From Paenibacillus marchantiae (GTDB lineage Bacteria; Bacillota; Bacilli; Paenibacillales; Paenibacillaceae): a stretch of DNA of 64,000 nucleotides. The notes below the pieces were generated by a model, which saw only the letters and a program-made list of their open reading frames with translations, made no database searches and was not told where the DNA came from. The stretch lies in the NCBI RefSeq assembly GCF_028771845.1, contig NZ_CP118270.1, positions 2,356,001 through 2,420,000 on the forward strand, written 5' to 3'. Positions within the stretch are counted from its first letter, which is position 1. Every line of letters starts with the position of its first letter. Shown in pieces: positions 17,299 through 24,480 of the stretch. Both the position numbers and the translations under genes were made by a program.

Positions 17299-17989
17299 TA
17301 TTCTTGAGCTGAACCATGTGAGCAAAACGTATGGCGGCAAGAAAGCACTTCATGACATCACGCTTGATATCGCACCAGGCCGAATTGTAGGTCTGCTGGG
17401 CAGTAACGGCAGCGGTAAAAGTACGTTGATGAAGCTGGTTGCAGGGCTTCTGCACCCCAGCAGTGGAGATGTTCGTGTTACGGGAAAAGCTGTAGGTTTG
17501 GAAACGAAGTCGCTGGTATCCTTTATGCCGGACCGCCCATTAACCGAGAGTTGGATGAAGGTACGGGACGCGATTGCGTATTACCGCGATTTCTACGCTG
17601 ATTTTGATCAAGAGAAAGCGAGAGAGATGCTTGATTTCATGAAGCTTGGAGAGGGAGATAAGGTAAGACATCTGTCGAAAGGCATGAATGAACGACTGCA
17701 ATTAACACTGGCTCTTTCCCGTAAAGCTCGTCTTTATCTGCTCGATGAACCGATTGGCGGGGTAGACCCGGTTGCACGTGGCAAAATTCTGGATGCGATT
17801 GTGAAGTTCTATGACGAAGACAGCAGTCTGATCATCTCTACACATCTCGTAACGGATATTGAACGAATTTTTGATGAAGTGATCTTCATCCGTGAAGGGG
17901 AATTGGTGATGCGGGAAGAAGTGGAGACACTGCGTCTCAAGTACGGTAAAAGTGTGGATGAGATGTTCAAGGAGGTCTATGCGGAATGA
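17291..17989 (+). CDS. ABC transporter ATP-binding protein
   Basis: 232 residues from the ATG at 17291 (MSNILELNHV) behind AGAGGAGG; a longer in-frame form starts inside the GntR gene and lacks a site. It carries Walker A GSNGSGKST, signature LSKGMNERL, Walker B LYLLDEPIGGVDP and switch His STHLV. It is the ATPase half of a BcrA/YtrB-type exporter; the permease follows with an ATGA overlap. Substrate unknown. Confidence 0.92.
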   Translation: MSNILELNHVSKTYGGKKALHDITLDIAPGRIVGLLGSNGSGKSTLMKLVAGLLHPSSGDVRVTGKAVGLETKSLVSFMPDRPLTESWMKVRDAIAYYRDFYADFDQEKAREMLDFMKLGEGDKVRHLSKGMNERLQLTLALSRKARLYLLDEPIGGVDPVARGKILDAIVKFYDEDSSLIISTHLVTDIERIFDEVIFIREGELVMREEVETLRLKYGKSVDEMFKEVYAE

Positions 17990-18726
17990 TGACATTGCTG
18001 AAGTATGACTTTAGAAGGAATTGGAATACGCTTTTGGCTGGGTTAGCCGTATTGATTATCGTTCAAATTGGGCTGGCATTGTTTTTTTCTGAAGTAACAG
18101 GGAGTGTTATAGGTGTCATTGCATATGTCGGAGCAGGTGTGGCCATTTATGTGAAAATGATCAAGACATACCGATCCAATATCCGTTCGTTCAACCGTCG
18201 TCTTGTGCCGGTAACAGGGCTGTCTCACGTCTTGTCTCCGATCATATTCGGAACACTCTGCTGGTTGGGCTTAATGGTTGTTGCTGCCATTCACTACTTT
18301 ATTTACAGTACAACGCATACAGGGATTAACTTTACCAGCTACATTAACGATTCGGGCATTCATGTTTCGGAGATTCTTAATGTGTTGCTGTTTCTCTGGT
18401 GGGTGGCTATGTTCAGCATCATAATCATCTTCCTCTCCATTTCTATCGGAGGCAGCTTCCGCTTTAAAACAGGACCGTGGATCAGTATTGTCGCATTTTT
18501 CGTACTAGTCAATGTCATTAGCTGGCTGGAGAATATCATCTTCTCGGGTCGTTTTAATTCGAACGAATTATTTCATTTCACTGAAGAAAGCACAGCGCTC
18601 TCCTTTACGTCCAATCGGATTACATGGTCAGATGGAACATGGGCCAGTATTATTTTTGAAATCATCGTGGCTGTGATTTTGGTTGGTGTTGCTGTGTATC
18701 TGAATAATAAAAAAGTTGAAGTTTAA
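17986..18726 (+). CDS. ABC-2-type permease
   Basis: 246 residues with about six TM helices (such as LAGLAVLIIVQIGLALFF, VIAYVGAGVAIYVKMI, FGTLCWLGLMVVAAIHYF and FEIIVAVILVGVAVYL). No conserved catalytic residues are expected. It is the membrane partner of the ATPase upstream and the last gene of the three-gene operon before a terminator. Confidence 0.88.
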   Translation: MMTLLKYDFRRNWNTLLAGLAVLIIVQIGLALFFSEVTGSVIGVIAYVGAGVAIYVKMIKTYRSNIRSFNRRLVPVTGLSHVLSPIIFGTLCWLGLMVVAAIHYFIYSTTHTGINFTSYINDSGIHVSEILNVLLFLWWVAMFSIIIIFLSISIGGSFRFKTGPWISIVAFFVLVNVISWLENIIFSGRFNSNELFHFTEESTALSFTSNRITWSDGTWASIIFEIIVAVILVGVAVYLNNKKVEV

Positions 18727-18735
18727 GATAAGATT

Positions 18736-18768
18736 CTGTCAGCTGCAATTTAGCTGGCAGATTTTTTT
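18736..18768 (+). terminator. Terminator of the second GntR/ABC operon
   Basis: CTGTCAGCT (18736-18744) pairs with AGCTGGCAG (18752-18760), followed by A and seven T. Confidence 0.9.
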
Positions 18769-18861
18769 ATTTGAAGCAATTCCCAGTTCTTATACGTAAA
18801 TAGGGATATATGTCGTTTTACAATATAGGAGAAGGTTTATTTCTTGTAAGGGAGGAATTCC

Positions 18862-19359
18862 ATGGAACTCTATTTCAGAGATAATTTCTTTAATGCAGGG
18901 TACACCGAGATTATGAACCATGAACAGGAACAGGCAGGTCATCTCGATTTGAAAAGTGCCTTTGGTTCATCGCTTGATGTATTCGATAACTCAGGACTCA
19001 TTTGCAGTGGTAAATTCCGCATGTTAAGTAACCGTTGGGATGTAACCTCAGCCGATGGAAGGGAATGGGGTGTCTTACGGGCGAGGATCAGTTTCTTCAG
19101 TAAGAAGTATGAGTACGATGCAGGACCGCGTGGTGTGTATGATGTCTCCGCTCCGGCGTTTTCAAATGAATATGATATCACCGGGATGGGCGGTAAAGTT
19201 GTGGCAAGCTTCAGGCGTACAAGTGGCTGGTTCGGTTCAGGCACATTTATGTTAGACAACCAATCAGAACATCTGGATACGTATGAATTGATAGCGGTTG
19301 TGATGGGTGTGCATGCGATTAATAAAAGAAGGAACTCGGCTGCCGGTAGTGGCGCGTAG
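18862..19359 (+). CDS. Tubby-C2/LURP-one-like domain protein
   Basis: 165 residues, no signal peptide or TM segment. The pattern of short beta strands (LDVFDNSGLICSGKFRMLSNRWDVTSADGREWGVLRARISFFSKKYEYDA) resembles the Tubby C2-like or LURP-one-related fold found in small Firmicute cytoplasmic proteins. This is a fold-level impression; no function can be read. GGGAGGAATTCC lies before the ATG. The gene stands alone with a terminator. Confidence 0.5.
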   Translation: MELYFRDNFFNAGYTEIMNHEQEQAGHLDLKSAFGSSLDVFDNSGLICSGKFRMLSNRWDVTSADGREWGVLRARISFFSKKYEYDAGPRGVYDVSAPAFSNEYDITGMGGKVVASFRRTSGWFGSGTFMLDNQSEHLDTYELIAVVMGVHAINKRRNSAAGSGA

Positions 19360-19379
19360 AGAAAACATATGAACAAAGA

Positions 19380-19425
19380 GGCTGTCCCTTAGGTCGTTAG
19401 CATACCGGGGGACAGCCCTTTTTGT
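19380..19425 (+). terminator. Terminator after the Tubby-like gene
   Basis: GGCTGTCCC (19380-19388) pairs with GGGACAGCC (19409-19417), followed by CTTTTTG. The stem core is shared with the hairpin after nikE. Confidence 0.85.
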
Positions 19426-19436
19426 ATTATATTATT

Positions 19437-19495
19437 CTAATGAAACGAACACGCGCTATTCGTTCCCATTTGCATAAGTCGGACGTTTAACGAAT
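19437..19495. repeat. Intergenic repeat-like element, copy B
   Basis: AATGAAACGAACACGCGCTAT is followed by an inverted pair ATTCGTT (19458-19464) and AACGAAT (19489-19495). The order matches the element at 11213-11293, and both sit directly after a GGGACAGCC hairpin. Confidence 0.4.
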
Positions 19496-19510
19496 CACAA
19501 CTAACATGAG

Positions 19511-20404
19511 CTATGCAGAATCACTGTCGTCTGCATTGGCGAAAGGCTTTTCAATGGGGTGGCTCCGTACTCCTCCAGAAGTCCGTTCAGGCATTGCTTC
19601 AAGCTCGGTTTCCGCATAGCGTGCTAATACTTTGGCGGCTGTCTCGGACATTCGCTCTCGAAGCGCAGCATTGTTTGCAATCCGTACCCGTTTGCCCAGA
19701 AAACGCATTTTGGACAGTACGTAATCCATCTCATTACGCGGAATGGTCAGCTCAATGCGGTACGTCTGTTGGGCTTCCACAAATTCGACCTGCTTCTCGA
19801 AGCAGGAAAAGGCATACAGAATTCGCGACAACTCCTGATTGAACTCCGGCAGCACTTCGATCGTCACGGTGGTCTTTCGGTTCTCCGTTAAAATCGAGAT
19901 TTTGGCAGCATATTGAGAAGCAGTTTCCGGTTGAAGCGGCTGGGCTTCCGCGGTAATGATGCTGTGCAGCTTCGTAGACATTAGTTTGTTGTAGAGTGGA
20001 GCATACCAGAGTACGTACCATTCTTTTTTGACCATGGAATATTCGAGCTTGTAGGGGTATCCAAACTGATCCTGGCTGATTCGTCCATTGCGTACACGCC
20101 CTGTCAAGCGAAACCCTTGATGATGCAAAATCATCTGCCGTAATGGTTTGAGCAGCGGATGAAAGACACTGTTTTCTTCACTTTTGGCTTTTTCGGTCAG
20201 GTAATCCTGAAGGTCCAGATCCTGCTCTGCATCCAGCATGTCATGCATTTTGTGCAACGTGTCAGGGTGCAGCGCTTCTGGTGCGGCAGGGTGATTCAGC
20301 ATCATGCGCAGCCAGGCCCGTTCCTGGGATGTCCAGGTGAACAGTCCGGTTTCATTCAATCTCGTCATCATCTGGTAGTTGAACATCTTCTCGAACAGAT
20401 TCAT
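19511..20404 (-). CDS. WYL-domain protein without visible HTH
   Basis: About 297 residues from the ATG at 20404 (MNLFEKMFNY); a TTG twelve bases upstream is the alternative. The WYL-like core reads YPYKLEYSMVKKEWYVLWYAPLYNKL, and the C-terminal WCX-like part contains EFVEAQQTYRIELTIPRNEMDYVLSKMRFLGKRVRI. No N-terminal DNA-binding domain is seen, so it may act only with the WYL protein encoded just upstream, whose 3' end it overlaps by about 50 bases. The pair is divergent from the Y RNA/Ro60/RNA-repair operon, which makes it the likely regulator. WYL pairs such as PafBC offer a precedent for paired action; the link here is inferred. Confidence 0.75.
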   Translation of the reverse strand: MNLFEKMFNYQMMTRLNETGLFTWTSQERAWLRMMLNHPAAPEALHPDTLHKMHDMLDAEQDLDLQDYLTEKAKSEENSVFHPLLKPLRQMILHHQGFRLTGRVRNGRISQDQFGYPYKLEYSMVKKEWYVLWYAPLYNKLMSTKLHSIITAEAQPLQPETASQYAAKISILTENRKTTVTIEVLPEFNQELSRILYAFSCFEKQVEFVEAQQTYRIELTIPRNEMDYVLSKMRFLGKRVRIANNAALRERMSETAAKVLARYAETELEAMPERTSGGVRSHPIEKPFANADDSDSA

Positions 20405-21707
20405 AATATTGCGCAATCTCCTTCCATTCCTTAATCATCTCCTGGCGCAGCCTCTGTGGAGCGATCACCTCACAGCTTGAGCCAAAACTCCGAAGCCACG
20501 GCTTAATCTCGGTGATACCGTTGACCTGGATTTCATACAGGAAGGTATGTTCCGTTTCGGGCGTAATCGTTCCCCATTGGCCTTGCAAACGAACCCGATC
20601 CAGAATGAAGTTACGTTGGCTGTCCTGAGGATGGAAGAAGCGGGCTTGAACCGTTACGGTGTTCCCCGTATCCACTAGCCAGCTGTAGCGGCTGATCTCG
20701 GCCCACTGTTGTTTCAATTCGAGCATATATCCTTCTTCAATCGAATCCTGTTCCTCCAGCTGTGTAATGCCTTCCATGCGGAATTTCACAAAGCCACGGC
20801 GTCCCTGATATCCAATGACATACCAGCGACCATACTGATGGTCATAGACCACTTCAAGTGGTACGATCCGGTTGGATCGTCCGCCTGCTTCCCGTTCAAA
20901 GCGTGGATTCGTATTCTGCGAGCTGTAGCTGGACGGTTTTTTGGGTGAATAGTACAGAAACTTGACATGTTTTCGTTGGCGAATTGCACTAAGCAGAGTG
21001 TACAGATGTGCTTCGTCCAGAATGCGTGAATAATAGTGGTATTTATATATGAATGGCTCGATGGCTTCTTCCTGCGGATAACTTGCGGCAATGGCCTTTT
21101 TGAGACTGTCCCGCAATATATAGCCTTGTACGGACGGAACCTGAGTGTTTGCCATAATATCCACAAAATCATACAACTCCAACTGTTCTTCCACGGATAG
21201 ACCCGTAAGTACGTCCTGCTGCAAAAGGTAACGATATGGCCTGCCGCCAGGTTCCTTGCGGATCACCCCCACTTCTTCGAGATACTTCAGATCGGAGCGA
21301 ATGGTCTTTTCGTCAGGCAGCGCCAGTTCCTCTGGAAGTTCAGCGCAGCAGGCATCCAGTAATTCCATTGCGGTTAAAGCTTGATCTTGCAGGGTATGCA
21401 AAAGAACGGAAAGTCGCTGGACTTCAGTCTCTTTCATCGACTTGGCGCGAAAGAGGAAGAGCAGCATGGGCTCTGCAGATTCTCCGTACTGGAAGCGGAC
21501 GAGATCCGCCATTTCTTTGTTTGGTTCCGAGCCTGATCGTTGGTCAGTGACGGTCTGCATGATTTCTTTTAATCTGCGTTGGGTTTTATCAAAAGTATGT
21601 ACGGAGATGCCGAGTCGTTCGGCATACTGTTTACGGTTGTACGCACCACTTGTCAGGGACAACATGCGCAGAAATTGAATTTCTTTGTCAAAGCTTTCTT
21701 TAGCCAT
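20352..21707 (-). CDS. HTH/WYL-domain transcriptional regulator
   Basis: 451 residues. Residues about 15-50 form an HTH (AYNRKQYAERLGISVHTFDKTQRRLKEIM). The WYL domain follows in the second half: KHVKFLYYSPKKP, NRIVPLEVVYDHQYGRWYVIGYQGRRGFVKFRMEGI. A C-terminal WCX-type domain carries FFHPQDSQRNFILDRVRLQGQWG. AAGGAGTG sits before the ATG. WYL regulators are known to sense nucleic-acid or nucleotide ligands in several systems. Placed back to back with yrlA-rsr, it is the natural candidate to switch on the RNA-repair operon, the role that RtcR plays for rtcBA elsewhere. Confidence 0.88.
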   Translation of the reverse strand: MAKESFDKEIQFLRMLSLTSGAYNRKQYAERLGISVHTFDKTQRRLKEIMQTVTDQRSGSEPNKEMADLVRFQYGESAEPMLLFLFRAKSMKETEVQRLSVLLHTLQDQALTAMELLDACCAELPEELALPDEKTIRSDLKYLEEVGVIRKEPGGRPYRYLLQQDVLTGLSVEEQLELYDFVDIMANTQVPSVQGYILRDSLKKAIAASYPQEEAIEPFIYKYHYYSRILDEAHLYTLLSAIRQRKHVKFLYYSPKKPSSYSSQNTNPRFEREAGGRSNRIVPLEVVYDHQYGRWYVIGYQGRRGFVKFRMEGITQLEEQDSIEEGYMLELKQQWAEISRYSWLVDTGNTVTVQARFFHPQDSQRNFILDRVRLQGQWGTITPETEHTFLYEIQVNGITEIKPWLRSFGSSCEVIAPQRLRQEMIKEWKEIAQYYESVREDVQLPDDDEIE

Positions 21708-21744
21708 GAATATTCACTCCTTGGTGGCCTGGAGTCAGGCGGAT

Positions 21745-21892
21745 ATAGTGGATGACTATGTTGGCAGAACAATTCTGCGATATATAGAAACATTCGTGAT
21801 CTTCCCATTTACTATATCCCTACATTGTATCAGGATGAGTGGCTGGTTTCATTTTAAACTTATGGAGGTCGCCATACTTTCGCCATGTTCGC
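21745..21892. promoter_or_regulatory. Structured spacer between the WYL genes and the Y RNA
   Basis: Three elements are visible: ATAGT-5-ACTAT (21745-21759), the perfect palindrome GCAGAA-CAA-TTCTGC (21764-21778), and a direct repeat CGCCAT at 21870 and 21881, exactly 11 bp apart. A CATAAT -10-like hexamer lies at 21909-21914 with no good -35, which would suit an activated promoter. Which protein binds is unknown. Confidence 0.4.
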
Positions 21893-21955
21893 GTGCAGAC
21901 GTGTGAGGCATAATAAGGTTGTGAAGCGGGACAGCAACAAACTCTGCGGATCAAG

Positions 21956-22091
21956 GTTCCGAGGCGCCAGGGAGGGTTACTTCGACTGTTAATCGACCAG
22001 GTCGTTGGTTCGAATCCAATCGCCGCCGTTCATGGCGGTGTAGCTCAGCGGTAGAGCGGGTATTATACCTTCCCACCTTTTTCCTCGGAAC
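21956..22091 (+). ncRNA. yrlA: Y RNA of the YrlA type with a permuted tRNA-Asn-like module
   Basis: Terminal stem: GTTCCGAGG (21956-21964) pairs perfectly with CCTCGGAAC (22083-22091). Second stem: GGGAGGGT (21970-21977) pairs with ACCTTCCC (22067-22074) with one G-U. Inside is a tRNA in permuted order: anticodon arm with loop CTGTTAA (GUU, 21986-21992), T arm GTTGG-TTCGAAT-CCAAT (22004-22020), acceptor 3' strand CGCCGCC (22021-22027), a GTTCAT loop, acceptor 5' strand GGCGGTG (22034-22040), TA, then D arm GCTC-AGCGGTA-GAGC (22043-22057). All seven acceptor pairs form (one G-U). YrlA RNAs bind Ro60 through the end stem and present a tRNA-like module; the gene for Ro60 starts 52 bases downstream. 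The 5' and 3' ends are inferred from pairing. Confidence 0.92.
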
Positions 22092-22142
22092 ATTTTATTA
22101 TGGAATATCAGTAAATAGACTCACACCGGGAGGTCATGAGTG

Positions 22143-23636
22143 ATGAGCAGAGCAAAACAATTATTTAACCAACCTCAGCCAACGACACGTAATCATGGGG
22201 GCTACGGAGCCTATGACCGATTGGTGGAGGAACAATATATACAGTTGTTGATGACCAATACATTGAACAATACGTTTTATGCAGATACACAGCAACTGAT
22301 GGATGATGCGATGGTCAGTCATCAGGAGATGGCTGAGGTCGATGCAGGGTTTATGGCGCGGGCGCTGGTCTATGCTCGTAATGAAGGTTTGATGCGGTTA
22401 CAGCCTCTATACGGGTTGGCACTGCTGTCTAAGGTGGACCCGGATCAGTTTGCAAAGGTATTCTCCAAGGTTGTACAGACACCGGCTGACTTGGCTGATT
22501 TTCTGACGATTCTAAGAGGAACGGGTCGGGGGCAGGGCGGTCGAGCGGTGAAGCGCCAGGTGAGTCAATTTTTGAACGGCATCACTGAATATTGGGCGAT
22601 CAAATACAACGGGCGAGGGCGAGGATACAGTCTGGGCGATATGATCGCTACAGCACACCCCAAGCCAACAGATATGAAGCAACAAGCCTTGTTCCGTTAT
22701 TTGCGAGGACATGAGGTGGATCTTACGGACCTGCCGCAGTTGCAGGCGCTGGAAAAATTGAAGGCTACCCCAAACCCGGCAAGTCGGATGCATCTGATCG
22801 AAAAAGGCAAACTGCCGTATTCGGTGGTCACATCGATCATGCAGCCGACACGTACGGTATGGGAGGCGTTAATGTCCCAGATGCCGACCTTTGCATTGTT
22901 ACGTCATCTGAATGCAATGGATCGGGCGGGAGTTTTTGAAAAATCGAAAAATATCGATTACGTAACGGGCCGTCTAACGGATGCGGAAGCCCTGCGTAAA
23001 TCGCGCATCTTACCTTTCCGATTCGCCAGTGCATATGAAATGATCGCAAGAGAAGAGCTGCGCTATGCTTTGCGGGAAGCGGTGGAGCTATCGATTGGCA
23101 ACCTGCCATCGCTGCCGGGAAGAACCGCCATTTTCCTGGATCGCTCCGGTTCCATGCAAGGGGATTATTTGCGGATTGGTTCGGTGCTGGCACTGGCGCT
23201 ATATAAACAAACACGAGGCAACTCGCTGTTCTGGTTATTCGACCATATGGTTGAAGATGCTCGTCCCAAGATGGATGAAAGCATCCTTTCCCAAGCTCAC
23301 CGGATTCGCGCACAAGGTGGAACCGACACGGGACGGCCTGTACGAGAGCTTCGGGATATTGGAGAGAAAGTGGATCAGATCATTATGATCACCGATGAAC
23401 AGCAGAATGAAGGCAGTCCGTTATATGCTGAGCTTGTACGTTATCGGCGGATGATGAATCCGGACCTGAAGGCATTTATTGTGGATATTGCACCTTATCA
23501 GCAGGCAATGGTACCGCCACGGGATGGCAAAACCTTTTATATCTATGGGTGGAGTGAAACGGTACTGACGTATATTGCTGAGACTATAACGGGATATGAT
23601 ACACTTGCGAACCGGGTGAGAGAGATAGAGATTTAA
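22143..23636 (+). CDS. rsr: Ro60 ortholog (TROVE and vWA domains), Rsr
   Basis: 497 residues. The TROVE HEAT-repeat ring covers roughly residues 15-320 (such as DAGFMARALVYARNEGLMRLQPLYGLALLSKVD and LRHLNAMDRAGVF). The C-terminal vWA domain has an intact MIDAS: Asp333-Arg-Ser-Gly-Ser, Thr in QGGTDTGRPVREL and Asp in IIMITDEQQNEG. Ro60 is a ring-shaped RNA chaperone that binds misfolded or structured RNA and Y RNA; in bacteria it can work with exoribonucleases. The ATG at 22143 follows GGGAGG; a GTG just before it is the alternative. It heads the RNA-repair operon. Confidence 0.95.
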   Translation: MSRAKQLFNQPQPTTRNHGGYGAYDRLVEEQYIQLLMTNTLNNTFYADTQQLMDDAMVSHQEMAEVDAGFMARALVYARNEGLMRLQPLYGLALLSKVDPDQFAKVFSKVVQTPADLADFLTILRGTGRGQGGRAVKRQVSQFLNGITEYWAIKYNGRGRGYSLGDMIATAHPKPTDMKQQALFRYLRGHEVDLTDLPQLQALEKLKATPNPASRMHLIEKGKLPYSVVTSIMQPTRTVWEALMSQMPTFALLRHLNAMDRAGVFEKSKNIDYVTGRLTDAEALRKSRILPFRFASAYEMIAREELRYALREAVELSIGNLPSLPGRTAIFLDRSGSMQGDYLRIGSVLALALYKQTRGNSLFWLFDHMVEDARPKMDESILSQAHRIRAQGGTDTGRPVRELRDIGEKVDQIIMITDEQQNEGSPLYAELVRYRRMMNPDLKAFIVDIAPYQQAMVPPRDGKTFYIYGWSETVLTYIAETITGYDTLANRVREIEI

Positions 23637-23660
23637 ATTGGAAATGTGGAGGCCACAGAG

Positions 23661-24464
23661 ATGACTCATGTTCATGAAGAAATGAGAGATACGATTAGAC
23701 AGCAGCTGAAGCAGATTGAAGAGGAGGAGCAGGTACGGATCATTTATGCCTGTGAATCGGGCAGCCGGGCATGGGGATTTCCTTCACAGGACAGCGATTA
23801 CGATGTTCGTTTCCTGTATGTGAGACCGCTGGAATGGTACTTGTCCATTGAGGATAAAAGGGATGTTATCGAACGCCCAATCAGTGATCAGCTCGATATG
23901 AATGGTTGGGATTTGCGCAAAGCCTTGAAGCTGTTTCGCAAGTCGAATCCACCACTGCTGGAGTGGCTGCAATCCCCGATTCAGTATGACGAACCGTACA
24001 GCGTGGCAGAGCATATTCGTGCACTGTCGCCTTTGACCTTCTCGCCAAAGTCCTGTATGTACCATTATCTGAATATGGCGAAGGGAAACTTCCGGGATTA
24101 TCTGCAGGGTGAGCAGGTGAAGATCAAAAAGTATTTCTATGTGCTGCGCCCACTGCTCGCCTGTGGCTGGATCGAACGTTATGATGCGATGCCGCCGATG
24201 GCCTTCGAAGAGCTGGTGCAAGAGCTTGTAACTGCGACTACACCGCTGTATACGGAGATTCATGAGTTACTACGCCGGAAAAAGGCGGGCGAGGAACTGG
24301 ATCTGGAGCCGCAGTTGCCAGCAATACAGACTTTCTTAGCGGAGAAGATCGAGCATTTTGAACGACTGGCCGGCCAGATGGAGAATGAGCAGATTATTCA
24401 ATTTGAAGAATTGGACCGTATTTTCCGTTTTGCATTACAAGAGGTGTGGGCGGCAAAGGAATAA
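23661..24464 (+). CDS. RlaP-type nucleotidyltransferase of RNA repair operons
   Basis: 267 residues from the ATG at 23661 behind GTGGAGG. The polymerase-beta nucleotidyltransferase core has Gly34-Ser-Arg-Ala-Trp-Gly and the metal-binding Asp44-Ser-Asp46-Tyr-Asp48. It is followed by a helical domain (MYHYLNMAKGNFRDYLQGEQVKIKKYFYVLRPLLA) typical of the RNA-repair-associated family (Pfam RlaP, also called YcgL-like). Family members occur beside RNA ligases and are proposed to add nucleotides to RNA ends before sealing. It starts 24 bases after rsr. The reaction is inferred from the family; the exact substrate is unknown. Confidence 0.85.
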   Translation: MTHVHEEMRDTIRQQLKQIEEEEQVRIIYACESGSRAWGFPSQDSDYDVRFLYVRPLEWYLSIEDKRDVIERPISDQLDMNGWDLRKALKLFRKSNPPLLEWLQSPIQYDEPYSVAEHIRALSPLTFSPKSCMYHYLNMAKGNFRDYLQGEQVKIKKYFYVLRPLLACGWIERYDAMPPMAFEELVQELVTATTPLYTEIHELLRRKKAGEELDLEPQLPAIQTFLAEKIEHFERLAGQMENEQIIQFEELDRIFRFALQEVWAAKE

Positions 24465-24480
24465 GAATGGAGGAGAACTG

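Noticed and set aside
21761..21780. Sigma-54 promoter TTGGCAGAACAATTCTGC before the Y RNA
   Set aside because: GG and GC are 12 bases apart, not 10. It is better read as a palindrome.
21977..22061. An ordinary tRNA-Asn gene in this region
   Set aside because: The 3' half comes before the 5' half, so a linear tRNA cannot form. The outer stems and the Ro60 gene next door fit a Y RNA.
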